Shown piece by piece: positions 27,293 to 35,193 of a DNA stretch of 41,175 nucleotides. Origin of the DNA: Armatimonadaceae bacterium (lineage in GTDB: Bacteria; Armatimonadota; Armatimonadia; Armatimonadales; Armatimonadaceae). The notes under the pieces were generated by a model, which was not told where the DNA came from, searched no databases, and worked only from the letters and a program-made list of their open reading frames with translations. The stretch spans positions 1 to 41,175 of the forward strand of contig JAUJNC010000037.1 of NCBI GenBank assembly GCA_030446525.1, read 5' to 3'. The translations under genes and the position numbers were made by a program. Each line of letters starts with the position of its first letter. The first letter of the stretch is position 1.

Positions 27293-27448
27293 TCACACCC
27301 GCCGCGGTCGCCGCCCCCGCCCCCGAAGCGCCAGCGCGCCGGCTAAGAGCAGTGCCAGACTCCCCGGCTCGGGCACAACGTTGTCGAAGGCCGGGAAGGG
27401 CCCGCTCTCGAAGGGCAGCGGCCTTTCCCGCTTCTTCAGCGCACCGGC
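27293..27448 (-). pseudogene. Orphan PEP-CTERM sorting tail in frame with the upstream PEP-CTERM gene
   Basis: Immediately after the TAG that ends the PEP-CTERM metalloprotease (27449-27451), the same frame stays open for 51 codons. It ends in a second complete sorting tail: VVPEPGSLALLLAGALAL followed by a basic end RGRGRRPRRV and TGA. No start codon or ribosome site precedes it. The codon-level quality of the tail (PEP motif, membrane helix, Arg cluster) leaves little doubt that it is or was a real exosortase signal. It is either the relic of a second PEP-CTERM gene that lost its body, or it is reached by readthrough of TAG. Confidence 0.6.
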
Positions 27449-28405
27449 CTACGCCGCCTTGCGGCGCGCGTGGCTCCTTCTGCTCTTGAACCGCCCCGCC
27501 GCCGTCACGCCCGCGCCGATCAGGATCAGACTGAGGGTCGCAGGCTCCGGAATGGGGCTTGCGGCTCTCGGGTCGAGATTCAGGTTGTTGAAGTTGCTCA
27601 CCTCGGCATTGGCCAGGATATCGGCCGCAGTTGGGAGCTTTCGCACGCTGGTGCCTATGGACGGATACATCAGCGTGCTGCTGATGTTGATGTGGGCGCC
27701 CGAGATCGTAGGTATCCGCGTGCCGGCGAAGGGGCGCGCTCCGACCACATCCACATCGAGGTCCGTGTTTTCCTGCCGGAAGCTCGTCAAGGCGCTGCTA
27801 AGCCCGAGTGTGTGCCCGATCTCGTGCAGGGCGACGGAATACAGGTCCGTCCGGCCGGCAGCGGCGCTGCCCGGGACCGGACTGGTCAAGACACGCCCGG
27901 TGTTGATGACGCCCCCTCCCAGGTTTGCCGAACTCTGCGTATAGGTCCGGTACTCCTCATCCGTCAAGGGGGTGGGATCCGCAAACCAGACGCTGGACCC
28001 GTCGTTGTCGAAGCGGATGCTGCCCTGGGTCTCGCGCGTGGGAACCCCGGGTACCGGGACCTGGGTGACGAGGTTGTGAACCCCCAGAAAGCCCGCTTGC
28101 GGGGCCCATCCGAAGTTGATGGTTACCGTCCACTGGTCCAGGATGGCCGCCTCCCAGGTGTCCGCGGCGGCGTTGAAGATGTCGAATAAGTTACCGCCCC
28201 CCATCATATTCCCGGGAGCCATACCGGCAATCTGGCCCGTCCCCGGGATCATCGCGCCGGGGGCAATAAAATTGCGAGCGATCGTGAGCTGGGCCGACGC
28301 GTTCGGCACGGCGGCCAAAACAACGGCCACGCTCAGGAGCGTGCTCGATGCCAAGGCTTTCCAGCGCGAGCATACGGACCGACATGGGAAATGCGAACTG
28401 TTCAT
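27449..28405 (-). CDS. PEP-CTERM protein with zincin metalloprotease motif
   Basis: The 318-residue exported protein starts at ATG 28405 with AGGAGGACG upstream. The signal peptide ends ASAQL near residue 38. The middle contains HEIGHTLGLSS (residues ~190-200), the HExxHxxGxx core of metzincin-like proteases. The usual third ligand at the eleventh position is Ser rather than His or Asp. A possible Met-turn is seen in SSTLMYPSIG. The C-terminus is a PEP-CTERM tail: IPEPATLSLILIGAGV then RFKSRRSHARRKAA. Exosortase would recognise this for surface anchoring or export, but no exosortase gene lies in the window. Confidence 0.82.
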   Translation of the reverse strand: MNSSHFPCRSVCSRWKALASSTLLSVAVVLAAVPNASAQLTIARNFIAPGAMIPGTGQIAGMAPGNMMGGGNLFDIFNAAADTWEAAILDQWTVTINFGWAPQAGFLGVHNLVTQVPVPGVPTRETQGSIRFDNDGSSVWFADPTPLTDEEYRTYTQSSANLGGGVINTGRVLTSPVPGSAAAGRTDLYSVALHEIGHTLGLSSALTSFRQENTDLDVDVVGARPFAGTRIPTISGAHINISSTLMYPSIGTSVRKLPTAADILANAEVSNFNNLNLDPRAASPIPEPATLSLILIGAGVTAAGRFKSRRSHARRKAA

Positions 28406-28557
28406 AACACGTCCTCCTCGTTGACTCGTCTTCCCTGTTAGTGTCGATGGCGCGATGGGTGCACATCCCGTTCTGAAAAAGGCATCCGGATGACCCCCCG
28501 AGCCATGCAAAGCTACGTGCGCGCTATCTGCTTGATCCCCACCTCCTTTGTGCTATG

Positions 28558-28576
28558 GGGGTGGGAGACCCACCCC
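28558..28576. terminator. Hairpin after the 28591-29409 gene
   Basis: GGGGTGGG-AGA-CCCACCCC is a perfect 8-bp stem 14 bases beyond the minus-strand stop. There is no T-run. Confidence 0.4.
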
Positions 28577-28590
28577 TTAGCGAACACCGG

Positions 28591-29409
28591 CTACCGCGTC
28601 GGGTCCCTGGGCGCTCGACCGTATCGGCGAGCCAGCGTTTGCACCGTTTCCAGCAACTGGGAGCAGGGGGGCTGATCCGGCGTGGAAAAGGTCTTGGATT
28701 GCGCTCGCCCCTGGGCGTCCAGCCAGTGAAAGGTCACCATCCCGGCGTCGTCGGCAGCGAGGCCCGGCCCGGTCCGTGCAACCTGGCCGATCAGGCGAGC
28801 GACGGTATCCTTGCTCAGTCGCCCAGTCCGCGTTTCGGGTTTGCGCTCCACCCGTTGCCCCGTTTGCAGCCCCTGTCGCCATTCGAACGCGCCATCCGCG
28901 GTGACAAAGAACTCGGCGATCGGTCCCGTTCCCCAGCCGCCGGTGTGCTTCATGGAAAGCACCCGCTTCGCAAGGACGCTCCCCCCCTGCGCGGTCACCT
29001 CCCTGGCAGCGGCGGCGATGTTGGCCGTCGTGGCCGCGATGGGTTGCCCCGGGACGGCCTCGACCCAGTCGCCCTCCCTGCGCTTCAGCAGGAGGACGTA
29101 CGACTTTCCGGCCTCCCACCACTGCCCGTTGGGCTGCGCGCGAAGGCGTTGGCCGGTCTCGTCACTGCCCTTTAAAGTGCGCCGCACATGGATCCAGCTC
29201 GCTTCCAGGTGCCTGCGCGTGTGGGCAACGGGTTTGGTGTCGATGAGACCAACCACGCGAGCCACCACGATCAGGTCGGCTTCCCTGACCGCCAGGGGAC
29301 GTGGCGGATTTTGCTTGTCTGCTTCCAGGAAAGAGGACGGGCTGCCGTACGCGGATATCAGGATACCGGCAAACAGTACGATCTGCCCAGGCGGACGCCT
29401 TCGGAACAT
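28591..29409 (-). CDS. Exported protein of unknown function
   Basis: The 272-residue protein starts at ATG 29409 (a longer frame to 29502 is possible but adds residues without a signal). Residues ~1-22 form a signal or anchor (RRPPGQIVLFAGILISAYGS). The body contains a beta-rich part typical of small exported domains (EADLIVVARVVGLID, YVLLLKRREGDWVEAVP) and a second beta part (FFVTADGAFEWRQGLQT). I do not recognise a named family. It lies between two PEP-CTERM genes on the same strand but lacks a PEP-CTERM tail. Confidence 0.6.
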   Translation of the reverse strand: MFRRRPPGQIVLFAGILISAYGSPSSFLEADKQNPPRPLAVREADLIVVARVVGLIDTKPVAHTRRHLEASWIHVRRTLKGSDETGQRLRAQPNGQWWEAGKSYVLLLKRREGDWVEAVPGQPIAATTANIAAAAREVTAQGGSVLAKRVLSMKHTGGWGTGPIAEFFVTADGAFEWRQGLQTGQRVERKPETRTGRLSKDTVARLIGQVARTGPGLAADDAGMVTFHWLDAQGRAQSKTFSTPDQPPCSQLLETVQTLARRYGRAPRDPTR

Positions 29410-29501
29410 AAGCCACCCCAATATGTGCACCTTGTGCCGCTGCGCAATGTGCAGCGGCTTCCCACGAGCGGGAACCTTGTGTTTGCTTGGCGCGGACAAC
29501 A

Positions 29502-29531
29502 AAGGGCCGGGGAAAGTACCTCCCGGCCCTT
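29502..29531. terminator. Terminator of the LamG PEP-CTERM gene
   Basis: AAGGGCCGGG pairs with CCCGGCCCTT around a short loop. On the minus strand the stem is followed by TTTGTTGT, giving a fair intrinsic terminator 29 bases after the gene end. Confidence 0.7.
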
Positions 29532-29559
29532 GTGCGTGAGTGACGGGCGCTTGCCCGTG

Positions 29560-30477
29560 TTAGGCCGCCCGCCTGCGCCGTCGCCGGCCGCGGCCCAGCA
29601 GGGTGAGGGCGCCCGTGCCCAAGAGGGCAAGGGTGGAGGGTTCGGGGATCACCGGGGTCGGCGCGTTACGGATGTCGGCGACGCGCAGCGATTCCAGCTC
29701 GCCCGCGCCCAGCGCCCCGCTGTAGATGCGCATGCTGTCCAGAAGACCGTCGAACGGGCGGTTGATGCCCCCAAACGGCCCCGCGTTGCCGATGTTGAAG
29801 GAGCTGACGCTGTCGCCCACGGCGCCCAGCGGCTCGCCGAAGGTCACGGCGCTCAGCAGGCTCACCCCCGAACCCTGCGTGCCCTGGTAGAAGCGCACCG
29901 TGGACTCGCCGTCATAGGTGACACCGAAGAACACCCAGCCGCCCACCTGGCCGTAGCTGCCCGGCAGGCTGGTGGCGGCCCGCTCGCTCGCCTGCCTCCG
30001 CAGCACGAGCTGCAGGGTGCCCGGGGCGCTGCCGCTCGGGGCGCCCCAGAGCACGAACCCGTTGTTGGTATCGAGCTTCTCGAAGAGCCGCGCGATGTTG
30101 GCGACCGGCGCTTCGGCGTTGAACCAGCCCTGCATCGTGAAGGCGCCCAGGTTGTCCAGCGCGCCGATGTCGCCCCCGAAGGCGACGCCGCCGACGCCGG
30201 CGCTGCCCATGGCGGTGGAGGCGCGGTTGTCGAAGGCGCGGTCGGCGGCCAGGCCGGAGACGCCGCCCCCGGGCGCGCTGTGCAGGTCCGCCAGCGCCCC
30301 GCCGACCGGGTTGCTGGTCATCGTCAGGTCCGCCCCGGGCACGGCCCCGGTGTTGAGCGCGGTGCTGCCGGTCCCGTCGAAGCGGTACTCGACCAACAGC
30401 GTCTGCGCCCGCGCCGCGCCGCCGGCGAGCAGCAGGCCGGCGGCCAGAAGCGACCGGGTGGGCTTTGACAGTTGCAT
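29560..30477 (-). CDS. PEP-CTERM protein with LamG/concanavalin-A-like domain
   Basis: The 305-residue exported protein starts at ATG 30477 with AAGGAGGAGAG upstream. The signal peptide ends ARAQT near residue 25. Residues ~30-265 match the LamG-like jelly-roll pattern (LLVEYRFDGTG, FTMQGWFNAEAP, YGQVGGWVFFGVTYDG, FDGLLDSMRIYSGAL), a carbohydrate-binding-type fold common in surface proteins of these phyla. The C-terminus is a textbook PEP-CTERM tail: VIPEPSTLALLGTGALTLL then an Arg-rich end. It is a likely exosortase substrate. The frame is intact. Confidence 0.88.
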   Translation of the reverse strand: MQLSKPTRSLLAAGLLLAGGAARAQTLLVEYRFDGTGSTALNTGAVPGADLTMTSNPVGGALADLHSAPGGGVSGLAADRAFDNRASTAMGSAGVGGVAFGGDIGALDNLGAFTMQGWFNAEAPVANIARLFEKLDTNNGFVLWGAPSGSAPGTLQLVLRRQASERAATSLPGSYGQVGGWVFFGVTYDGESTVRFYQGTQGSGVSLLSAVTFGEPLGAVGDSVSSFNIGNAGPFGGINRPFDGLLDSMRIYSGALGAGELESLRVADIRNAPTPVIPEPSTLALLGTGALTLLGRGRRRRRRAA

Positions 30478-30681
30478 GGCTCTCTCCTCCTTGGCAGAAA
30501 AGGCGTGGCGGGTGCCGCCGCCGCGCCCGGCAGGCCCCGGCCGGGACCTCGCCCCGGCCGGGCTGCCGAACGTCGGGCGGGTGCCAGATGTTAGCATGAC
30601 GCGCCCCCCGATGTCAAACGCGCCGGCGAAAACCGGTGAAAACCTGGGGGCGGTCGCCCTCCCGACGAGCGGGCGTCGCCC

Positions 30682-30930
30682 TCACCCTACCTCAATCCCG
30701 AGCTGCGCCCAGCGGACCCGCCCCGTCGCTTCCTGGCAGTCGGGCGCGTGTCTCCCCCACAGGAAGCCGCAGTCGGGGCAGTGCCGCCGCTCCCAGTCCT
30801 GGAGGCTACTCTGCCAGGCCCGGGCCTGCCGCGCCCGGTGCTCCTGGAACTCCTCGCACAGCGCGCAGGCGTGCGGCCGGTGCCCTGCCGCGCTCTGTCG
30901 GGCTGCCCCTACCCTATCCGGCACCGGCAC
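30682..30930 (-). CDS. Small zinc-ribbon-like protein
   Basis: The 82-residue protein has two Cys pairs (CALCEEF and CPDCGFLWG) and a following HAPDC, the spacing of a zinc ribbon. GTG 30930 has GGAGGTGA six bases upstream, and it overlaps the end of the helix-hairpin-helix remnant upstream. The middle (RAWQSSLQDWERRH) is helical. It may be a nucleic-acid- or protein-binding adaptor; the family is not recognised. Confidence 0.5.
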   Translation of the reverse strand: MPVPDRVGAARQSAAGHRPHACALCEEFQEHRARQARAWQSSLQDWERRHCPDCGFLWGRHAPDCQEATGRVRWAQLGIEVG

Positions 30931-31175
30931 CCCTCACCTCCCGTCCTGACCCTTCTGCCCCTTCCACCCCCGCCCGCAGCCGCAGACCGCGCCTGGCGAG
31001 CGCGTCTCGCGCCTACCGCACGACCCACGGCCCGACGCCGGGCACCCGCAGCAGCGCCCCGGCGCTCCAGCACGCCAGCCCCTCGCAGGTGCTCACGCCC
31101 GCCGCGCGCAGGCGGTTGAAGGCGCGCGTGGCGCCCCCGGCGCGATCGGCCTCCCGGCGCTCGGCGGCGGCTCAT
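30914..31175 (-). pseudogene. Helix-hairpin-helix / alpha-CTD-like protein, broken
   Basis: A frame open from 31171 reads TRAFNRLRAAGVSTCEGLACW, then SAGALLRVPGVGPWVVR, then a TAG at 31013-31015, then ARDALARRGLRLRAG to a stop at 30914. This matches the helix-hairpin-helix pattern seen in the RNA polymerase alpha C-terminal domain (LxxAGIxTVGELL, LLRIPGIG, EAxxALAxRGL). The TAG stands where Glu would be expected, and the natural ATG (31175) is in another frame. One substitution and one indel would restore a ~85-residue protein, so either decay or error is possible. Confidence 0.45.
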
Positions 31176-31215
31176 CGCACACGGGCGGCGCGTCGCCAAC
31201 CGGCAAGACCCGTGT

Positions 31216-31764
31216 TTAGGAACCTCTGCTCCCCTGGTACGTCACCACGGGGACGCTCAGGAAGCTCGCCATCCTGCCCGCCGCGTCGTAGGCATCTCGT
31301 TCAACGCCGCAGAAGCCGACCCGTACGCGCCGCTCGTCAGGCAGGAGCGCCAGCACGTCCCAGCGCGATGCCTCGCCCTCCACCTCCCTCACTGCGATGG
31401 CGCTCACGCCGCCCACATCCACGACCTGCCTGCCACGCCACAGCTGCCCCGCAGCTCGGTCCCAGACGGCCGGGCAGCCCGGCCGTAGCGCCAGGTTAAG
31501 GAAGCCGATGCCGAACGCGGCACACGCCAGGGCGAAGTACGAGGCCTCCGGGAACGTCGTTCCCCCTGCCCCGCCTGGCGGGATGCGGGTCGGGGCCCCC
31601 AGGGATTGCAGCAGGTGCACAGCGGGAGGGGTCACGACGAGTGCGAACACCCCGAAGAAGGTGAGCGCGAGCACCCCGGAGAAGACAGCCCGCGCCCCCC
31701 GAAAGGGCGATTCCAGAAGGAGCAGCGGAACGGGCAGCAGGACGGTGCAGGGACGGATCTTCAC
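31216..31764 (-). CDS. Two-pass membrane protein of unknown function
   Basis: The 182-residue protein starts at GTG 31764 with GGAAGAG upstream. Hydrophobic segments lie at ~5-15 and ~24-45 (GVLALTFFGVFALVV), and a further one around 72-88 (YFALACAAFGIGFL). A cytoplasmic beta-rich domain follows (WDVLALLPDERRVRV). It has the layout of small integral membrane proteins that sense or modify the envelope, but no family is recognised. The longer frame upstream to 32043 is not protein-like. Confidence 0.55.
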   Translation of the reverse strand: MKIRPCTVLLPVPLLLLESPFRGARAVFSGVLALTFFGVFALVVTPPAVHLLQSLGAPTRIPPGGAGGTTFPEASYFALACAAFGIGFLNLALRPGCPAVWDRAAGQLWRGRQVVDVGGVSAIAVREVEGEASRWDVLALLPDERRVRVGFCGVERDAYDAAGRMASFLSVPVVTYQGSRGS

Positions 31765-31965
31765 GACGGCAGTATCTCTTCCGGGGGCGATCCCCCTGCT
31801 AACAGGTATTCGCCACCGCCCTGGGAAACCCTGCCGCAGCAGACACTCACCGGAAGAAGACGGCGGGGCACTCGCGCCAGAGCTCACGATGGTAAGGGCG
31901 GGCAGCCAAAGGTGGGGCCGGCTGCCAGCTGCGGGCGCTGCGGGACACGGGTTGCTACGCGCCCG

Positions 31966-32058
31966 GTGGTCGTACAGAACGCGGGCCAGGTGAACGTGGG
32001 GCAGCAGCAGGTGAACGTGGCCGCCGTGCCTGTGGACAGGCACGAATCACGGGCGTGA
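31966..32058 (+). pseudogene. C-terminal fragment with QVNV repeats beside the IS66 element
   Basis: Thirty codons ending at 32058 read VVQNAGQVNVGQQQVNV and a charged end. Such QVNV tails occur at the ends of larger hypothetical proteins, but no matching upstream body is found in this frame. It is probably a remnant. The rest of 31765-32151 shows no supported gene. Confidence 0.3.
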
Positions 32059-32197
32059 GCGATGGAACCGTTCTTCCTCTTTGTAAACGTCGCGTCAAGC
32101 GGGGCGAAGCGCGAGGACAGGAAGAGGCTGCATTGGCGTCCCTTGCAGCGCGAGACTGTGTGAAAATCGTATTTGTTTAGCGTCTAAGCAGGCAAGC

Positions 32198-33597
32198 TTA
32201 TGGCACAGTCAGGGCGTTACGGTGGTTACGCCACTGACGCCACATCGGCAAGAAAGGGCACTTTGGCAGCATCGACCAGCAGTTTGGCCAGATACACCAC
32301 CGGATTGACCGCTGACGGGCGGTGACCAGGATCGAAGCCAGGATTCCATGAACCCGAGCGCCTTCCTCGGTCTTGTTGCACCCGCCCGTCTTGCGAACTA
32401 TCACCGCCGGGCGGAGCGCCCGCTCCGCCCGGTTATTAGTGGCATCGACTCCGTCGTGCATCAGGAACGTCAACAGACGAGAACGCTGCTTGCCAAGGCG
32501 CTTCGCCAGGCGCCGATTGTCCACGTCGCTGAAGCGCCGACGCTCACAAATCAGCGCGTCCAGACGGCTTCGCAGAGCCGCCACCTGCACCAGGTACTCC
32601 GACTCCGGCACAGAGGGCTTCTCTTTCTTGAGCGCTATGGCGTCGCGAAGCACTGAAGCCACTTCCAAAGAGAAGCGCTGTGCCACGCCCGTCTTTCTTT
32701 GGCAAGGGCCGAGAAATCCTTCAGAAGATGCGCCAAGCACTTCTGCTGCAGCCACGCACAGAGCGCCTGATCGTAGGCGGCGAAGCAGTCACAAACCAGC
32801 GTGCCGAGAACTCCGCCAGCACGCGCAGGATCGCCGCGTGGGAGCGATCCTGCTCGACCGTGTAAACAGTGATCTTCTGGCTCGTGAAGGTCCACAGCCA
32901 CGACGAGAGCGCCCACGCGCCAGCCGGTCTCATCGGCGTGCACCGCCTGGCAGGTGCGCAGTGCCTCCTGCATCTCGCGATAGATCGGCGCTGCCAGATC
33001 GGCAAGGCGTTCCCCGCTCTGGCACAGCGCGCTGGCGCTGACCTTGAGGCCAAAGGCACTCCCGAAGAGGCGGCGATCTTGGCAAAGGGCACGCCGAGGC
33101 CATGATGCAGGTCCGCGGCAAGAGCCCGGGCGTGTGGACCTGAACTGACCCCGGCAGCGGTGGAAGTCTGCTCGTGGTGGCGCGAGTGTACGCTCTTACA
33201 GCAGCGACAATAACCGCTGTGGGGACGGAAGCGGGTGGTGACGGGCGCAGGCAGCGGAAGATCGGTCTGGAAGTGCTCGTAGTTCCTTAGATCGCTGACC
33301 GGCCCGAAGCACTCGGGACACCGGCAGCGCCACTTCCTGGGTGTGGTCGATCTTCTCAGGCGCCGGGCGGAAACTGAAGCGACCCTCGCCTTTTCGCCGT
33401 CCGGGTGGCTTGGGATCGGCTTTGTTCTGGTCCCGACCGAAGGGAGCGGCTTGGCGCTTGTCTCGTCGCTGCGCCGCTTCAAATCGCTGAGTCGCTGCTG
33501 CAACTCTTCGTTCTGGTGACGCAGATCAGCGACCTCCTTCTGGAGGCGCTGGCATTCAGGGCAGGGATTGTTGGAATCGCTCGTGACCCGGGTCCAT
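32198..33597 (-). pseudogene. IS66-family transposase, frameshifted
   Basis: The gene is readable only across several frames, but the IS66 plan is clear. A leucine-zipper-like N-terminus (VADLRHQNEELQQRLSDL) comes first, followed by a basic GRRKGEGRF stretch. A Cys-rich zinc motif follows (CRCPECFG, CRCC). The DDE core has Asp in HADETGWRVG, Asp in DCFAAYDQAL and Glu in TNNRAERALRP. The C-terminus reads VRKTGGCNKTEEGA, then HGILASILVTARQ. Frame changes occur near 33430, 33330, 33100, 32960 and 32700. The element is probably inactive. Confidence 0.78.
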
Positions 33598-33652
33598 CGT
33601 CAGGTATATGCACTAATTTCTGCGGGATCAAACCGAGCAGGCTTGAACGCTA

Positions 33653-33884
33653 GACGGTGTTATGAACTCGGTTTTTGCATTTTGTCACAACGACGCAGAA
33701 AAGGCAGAAAACAGCGTTGCGAAACGATTTCTGCTGTTCCGATTCGTTAAATGACAAGATAATCAGCGTCGCGTAAGCGTAGAGCGTAGAACCAGAATTG
33801 TACAATTGCTCAGCCTAGCGATCAGGATAAAAGAAAATGCTAGCTGCTAACAGCAGATGAGGCAGAAAAGTTCATAACACCCTC
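33653..33884. mobile_element. Nested MITE-like element with TA target duplication
   Basis: A 16-bp terminal inverted repeat (GACGGTGTTATGAACT on the left, GAGGGTGTTATGAACT read inward from the right) has one mismatch and is flanked on both sides by TA. The 232-bp interior has no gene and is AT-richer than the surroundings. The structure fits a MITE mobilised by a Tc1/mariner or IS630-type transposase, inserted into the non-coding part of the IS66 element. Confidence 0.65.
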
Positions 33885-34064
33885 TAAACAAATACTGAAA
33901 ATCGAATGTTCAGCGCGCCAGCTTGGCTCTTGTTGTATTTTCACTTGCACAGATCCACAAGATATTGTGGCAAACATTAGTAAATGTTTGATTTTCACAC
34001 AGTCTCCGTTGCATTAAGCTGGGTCTTGGAAAAGTAAAACATTCCGCCGTGCCGCAAAAGGTAG

Positions 34065-34073
34065 CTCTTCTTT
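34065..34073. repeat. Target-site duplication, left copy (CTCTTCTTT)
   Basis: The 9-bp sequence is repeated exactly at 35185-35193 and brackets the IS903-group element. Confidence 0.8.
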
Positions 34074-35184
34074 GGGCTTTGTTGCATAAAAATGCTGGTC
34101 CGAGGCAAGCGTAGCCACCCTGGCCTATCCGCTTGCCCGCTACACGGCGTAGCTATCCGGCATTCCCAACCCCGTCAGCTTGTTCAAGGCCGCGCAGCCA
34201 AGCAGCGCCTCGCACTGCTGCGACCCCAAAAGACGCGCCGACAGAGCGCCGCCAAAGAGCGTCTTCATCCGAAACATCCCCGTCTCGGCCAGGCTGCGCC
34301 GGTGATAGCCCGATGCCTGTTTCCACGCCGTGCGGCCCTGCTTACGGATCGCCCGCAGGTTCTCTCTTGGCAGTGGCTCCGCTTGACAGTTGCCGTGCTG
34401 CCAGATCACCGCTCCCTGACGCGGCGGGATCGCCGCTCTGGCTCCCCCGCCCCGCGATCGCGTCATAGCAGCTTCCCCAGTCGTAGCTGCCGTCCGCCGA
34501 CACCTGCCCCACCGGGCCTTGCACCTGCCCCAGCAGCTCCGGTAGCATCGTCCCATCGGCCGTGCTACTGTCGGTCAGCGCCGCCGCTACGATCTGGCCG
34601 GTGGCTTCATCGATGGCCAGGTGCAGCTTGCGCCACGTTCGGCGCTTGCTGTAGCCGTGTTGACGCACCTTCCATTCGCCCTCGCCAAAGACCTTCAGGC
34701 CGGTCGAGTCGATCACCACATGGATTGGCTCACTCTTCTTGGTCTGCGGCAGCGAGACCGACAGGCTCTGGCGTCTTCGGCACAGCGTCGTGTAGTCGGG
34801 TACCGGCAGCGACAGCCCCAGCATCCGCGCCACCGAGGCGAGCAGGCCTTGCGTGGCCTCGCAGTGGCAGGTGATACACTGCAGCCAGCGTCAGCCCGCA
34901 GACAACGGCCGTGTCGCTGTAGGTCCTGGGTGCGCCCCGCTGACCGGTCCTTTCCTGGCTTTGCCAAGCGGCGATGGCTTCTTCGTCAAACCAGAGGGTC
35001 AGGCTACCCCGGTGGACCAGAGCCGTGTTATACTCTTTCCAGTTGCGGACGCGGTAGGAGCGCCTGGCGGCGCTTTGCTTGTTTTTGCTTGTTCTTCACA
35101 CCTCAAGTATACAAGCAGGCCGCGTCCGCAGCTTCCCTCCTCAAGCGACCAAGCACCGCCTCAGACGATTTCTGCAACAAAAGC
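34074..35184. mobile_element. IS5-family, IS903-group insertion sequence
   Basis: The ends (GGGCTTTGTTGCATAAA and, inverted, GCTTTTGTTGCAGAAAT) resemble the IS903 terminal repeat, which begins GGCTTTGTTG. The 1111-bp element is flanked by a 9-bp direct repeat, the known duplication length of this group. Both features agree with the transposase it encodes. Confidence 0.85.
34140..35099 (-). pseudogene. IS5-family (IS903-group) transposase, frameshifted
   Basis: The core reads VVIDSTGLKVFGEGEWKV (first catalytic Asp), then RRTWRKLHLAIDEATG, and VSADGSYDWGSC (second Asp). The third part with the catalytic Glu is in another frame, ending NKLTGLGMPDSYAV at 34140. Upstream the frame WKEYNTALVHRGSLTLWF and AIAAWQSQERTGQRG is the usual IS903 N-terminus. 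Frame changes are needed near 35050, 34840 and 34440. GTG 35099 is the likely start. The intact ends and target duplication suggest recent arrival, so some shifts may be sequence errors. Confidence 0.75.
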
Positions 35185-35193
35185 CTCTTCTTT
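35185..35193. repeat. Target-site duplication, right copy (CTCTTCTTT)
   Basis: This matches 34065-34073 exactly, on the other side of the IS903-group element. Confidence 0.8.

Larger units (their letters stand above)
32152..34006. mobile_element. IS66-family (ISBst12-like) insertion sequence with 17-bp terminal inverted repeats
   Basis: Perfect 17-bp inverted repeats (GAGACTGTGTGAAAATC) lie at 32152-32168 and 33990-34006 and enclose one IS66-type transposase gene on the minus strand. The span is 1855 bp. Removing the nested 232-bp element and its TA duplication leaves ~1.62 kb, a normal size for the single-gene ISBst12 group. No convincing target duplication is seen. Confidence 0.75.

Noticed and set aside
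29188..30468. 426-residue plus-strand frame opposite the LamG PEP-CTERM gene
   Set aside because: It is a shadow of a well-supported minus-strand gene with signal peptide, LamG fold and PEP-CTERM tail.
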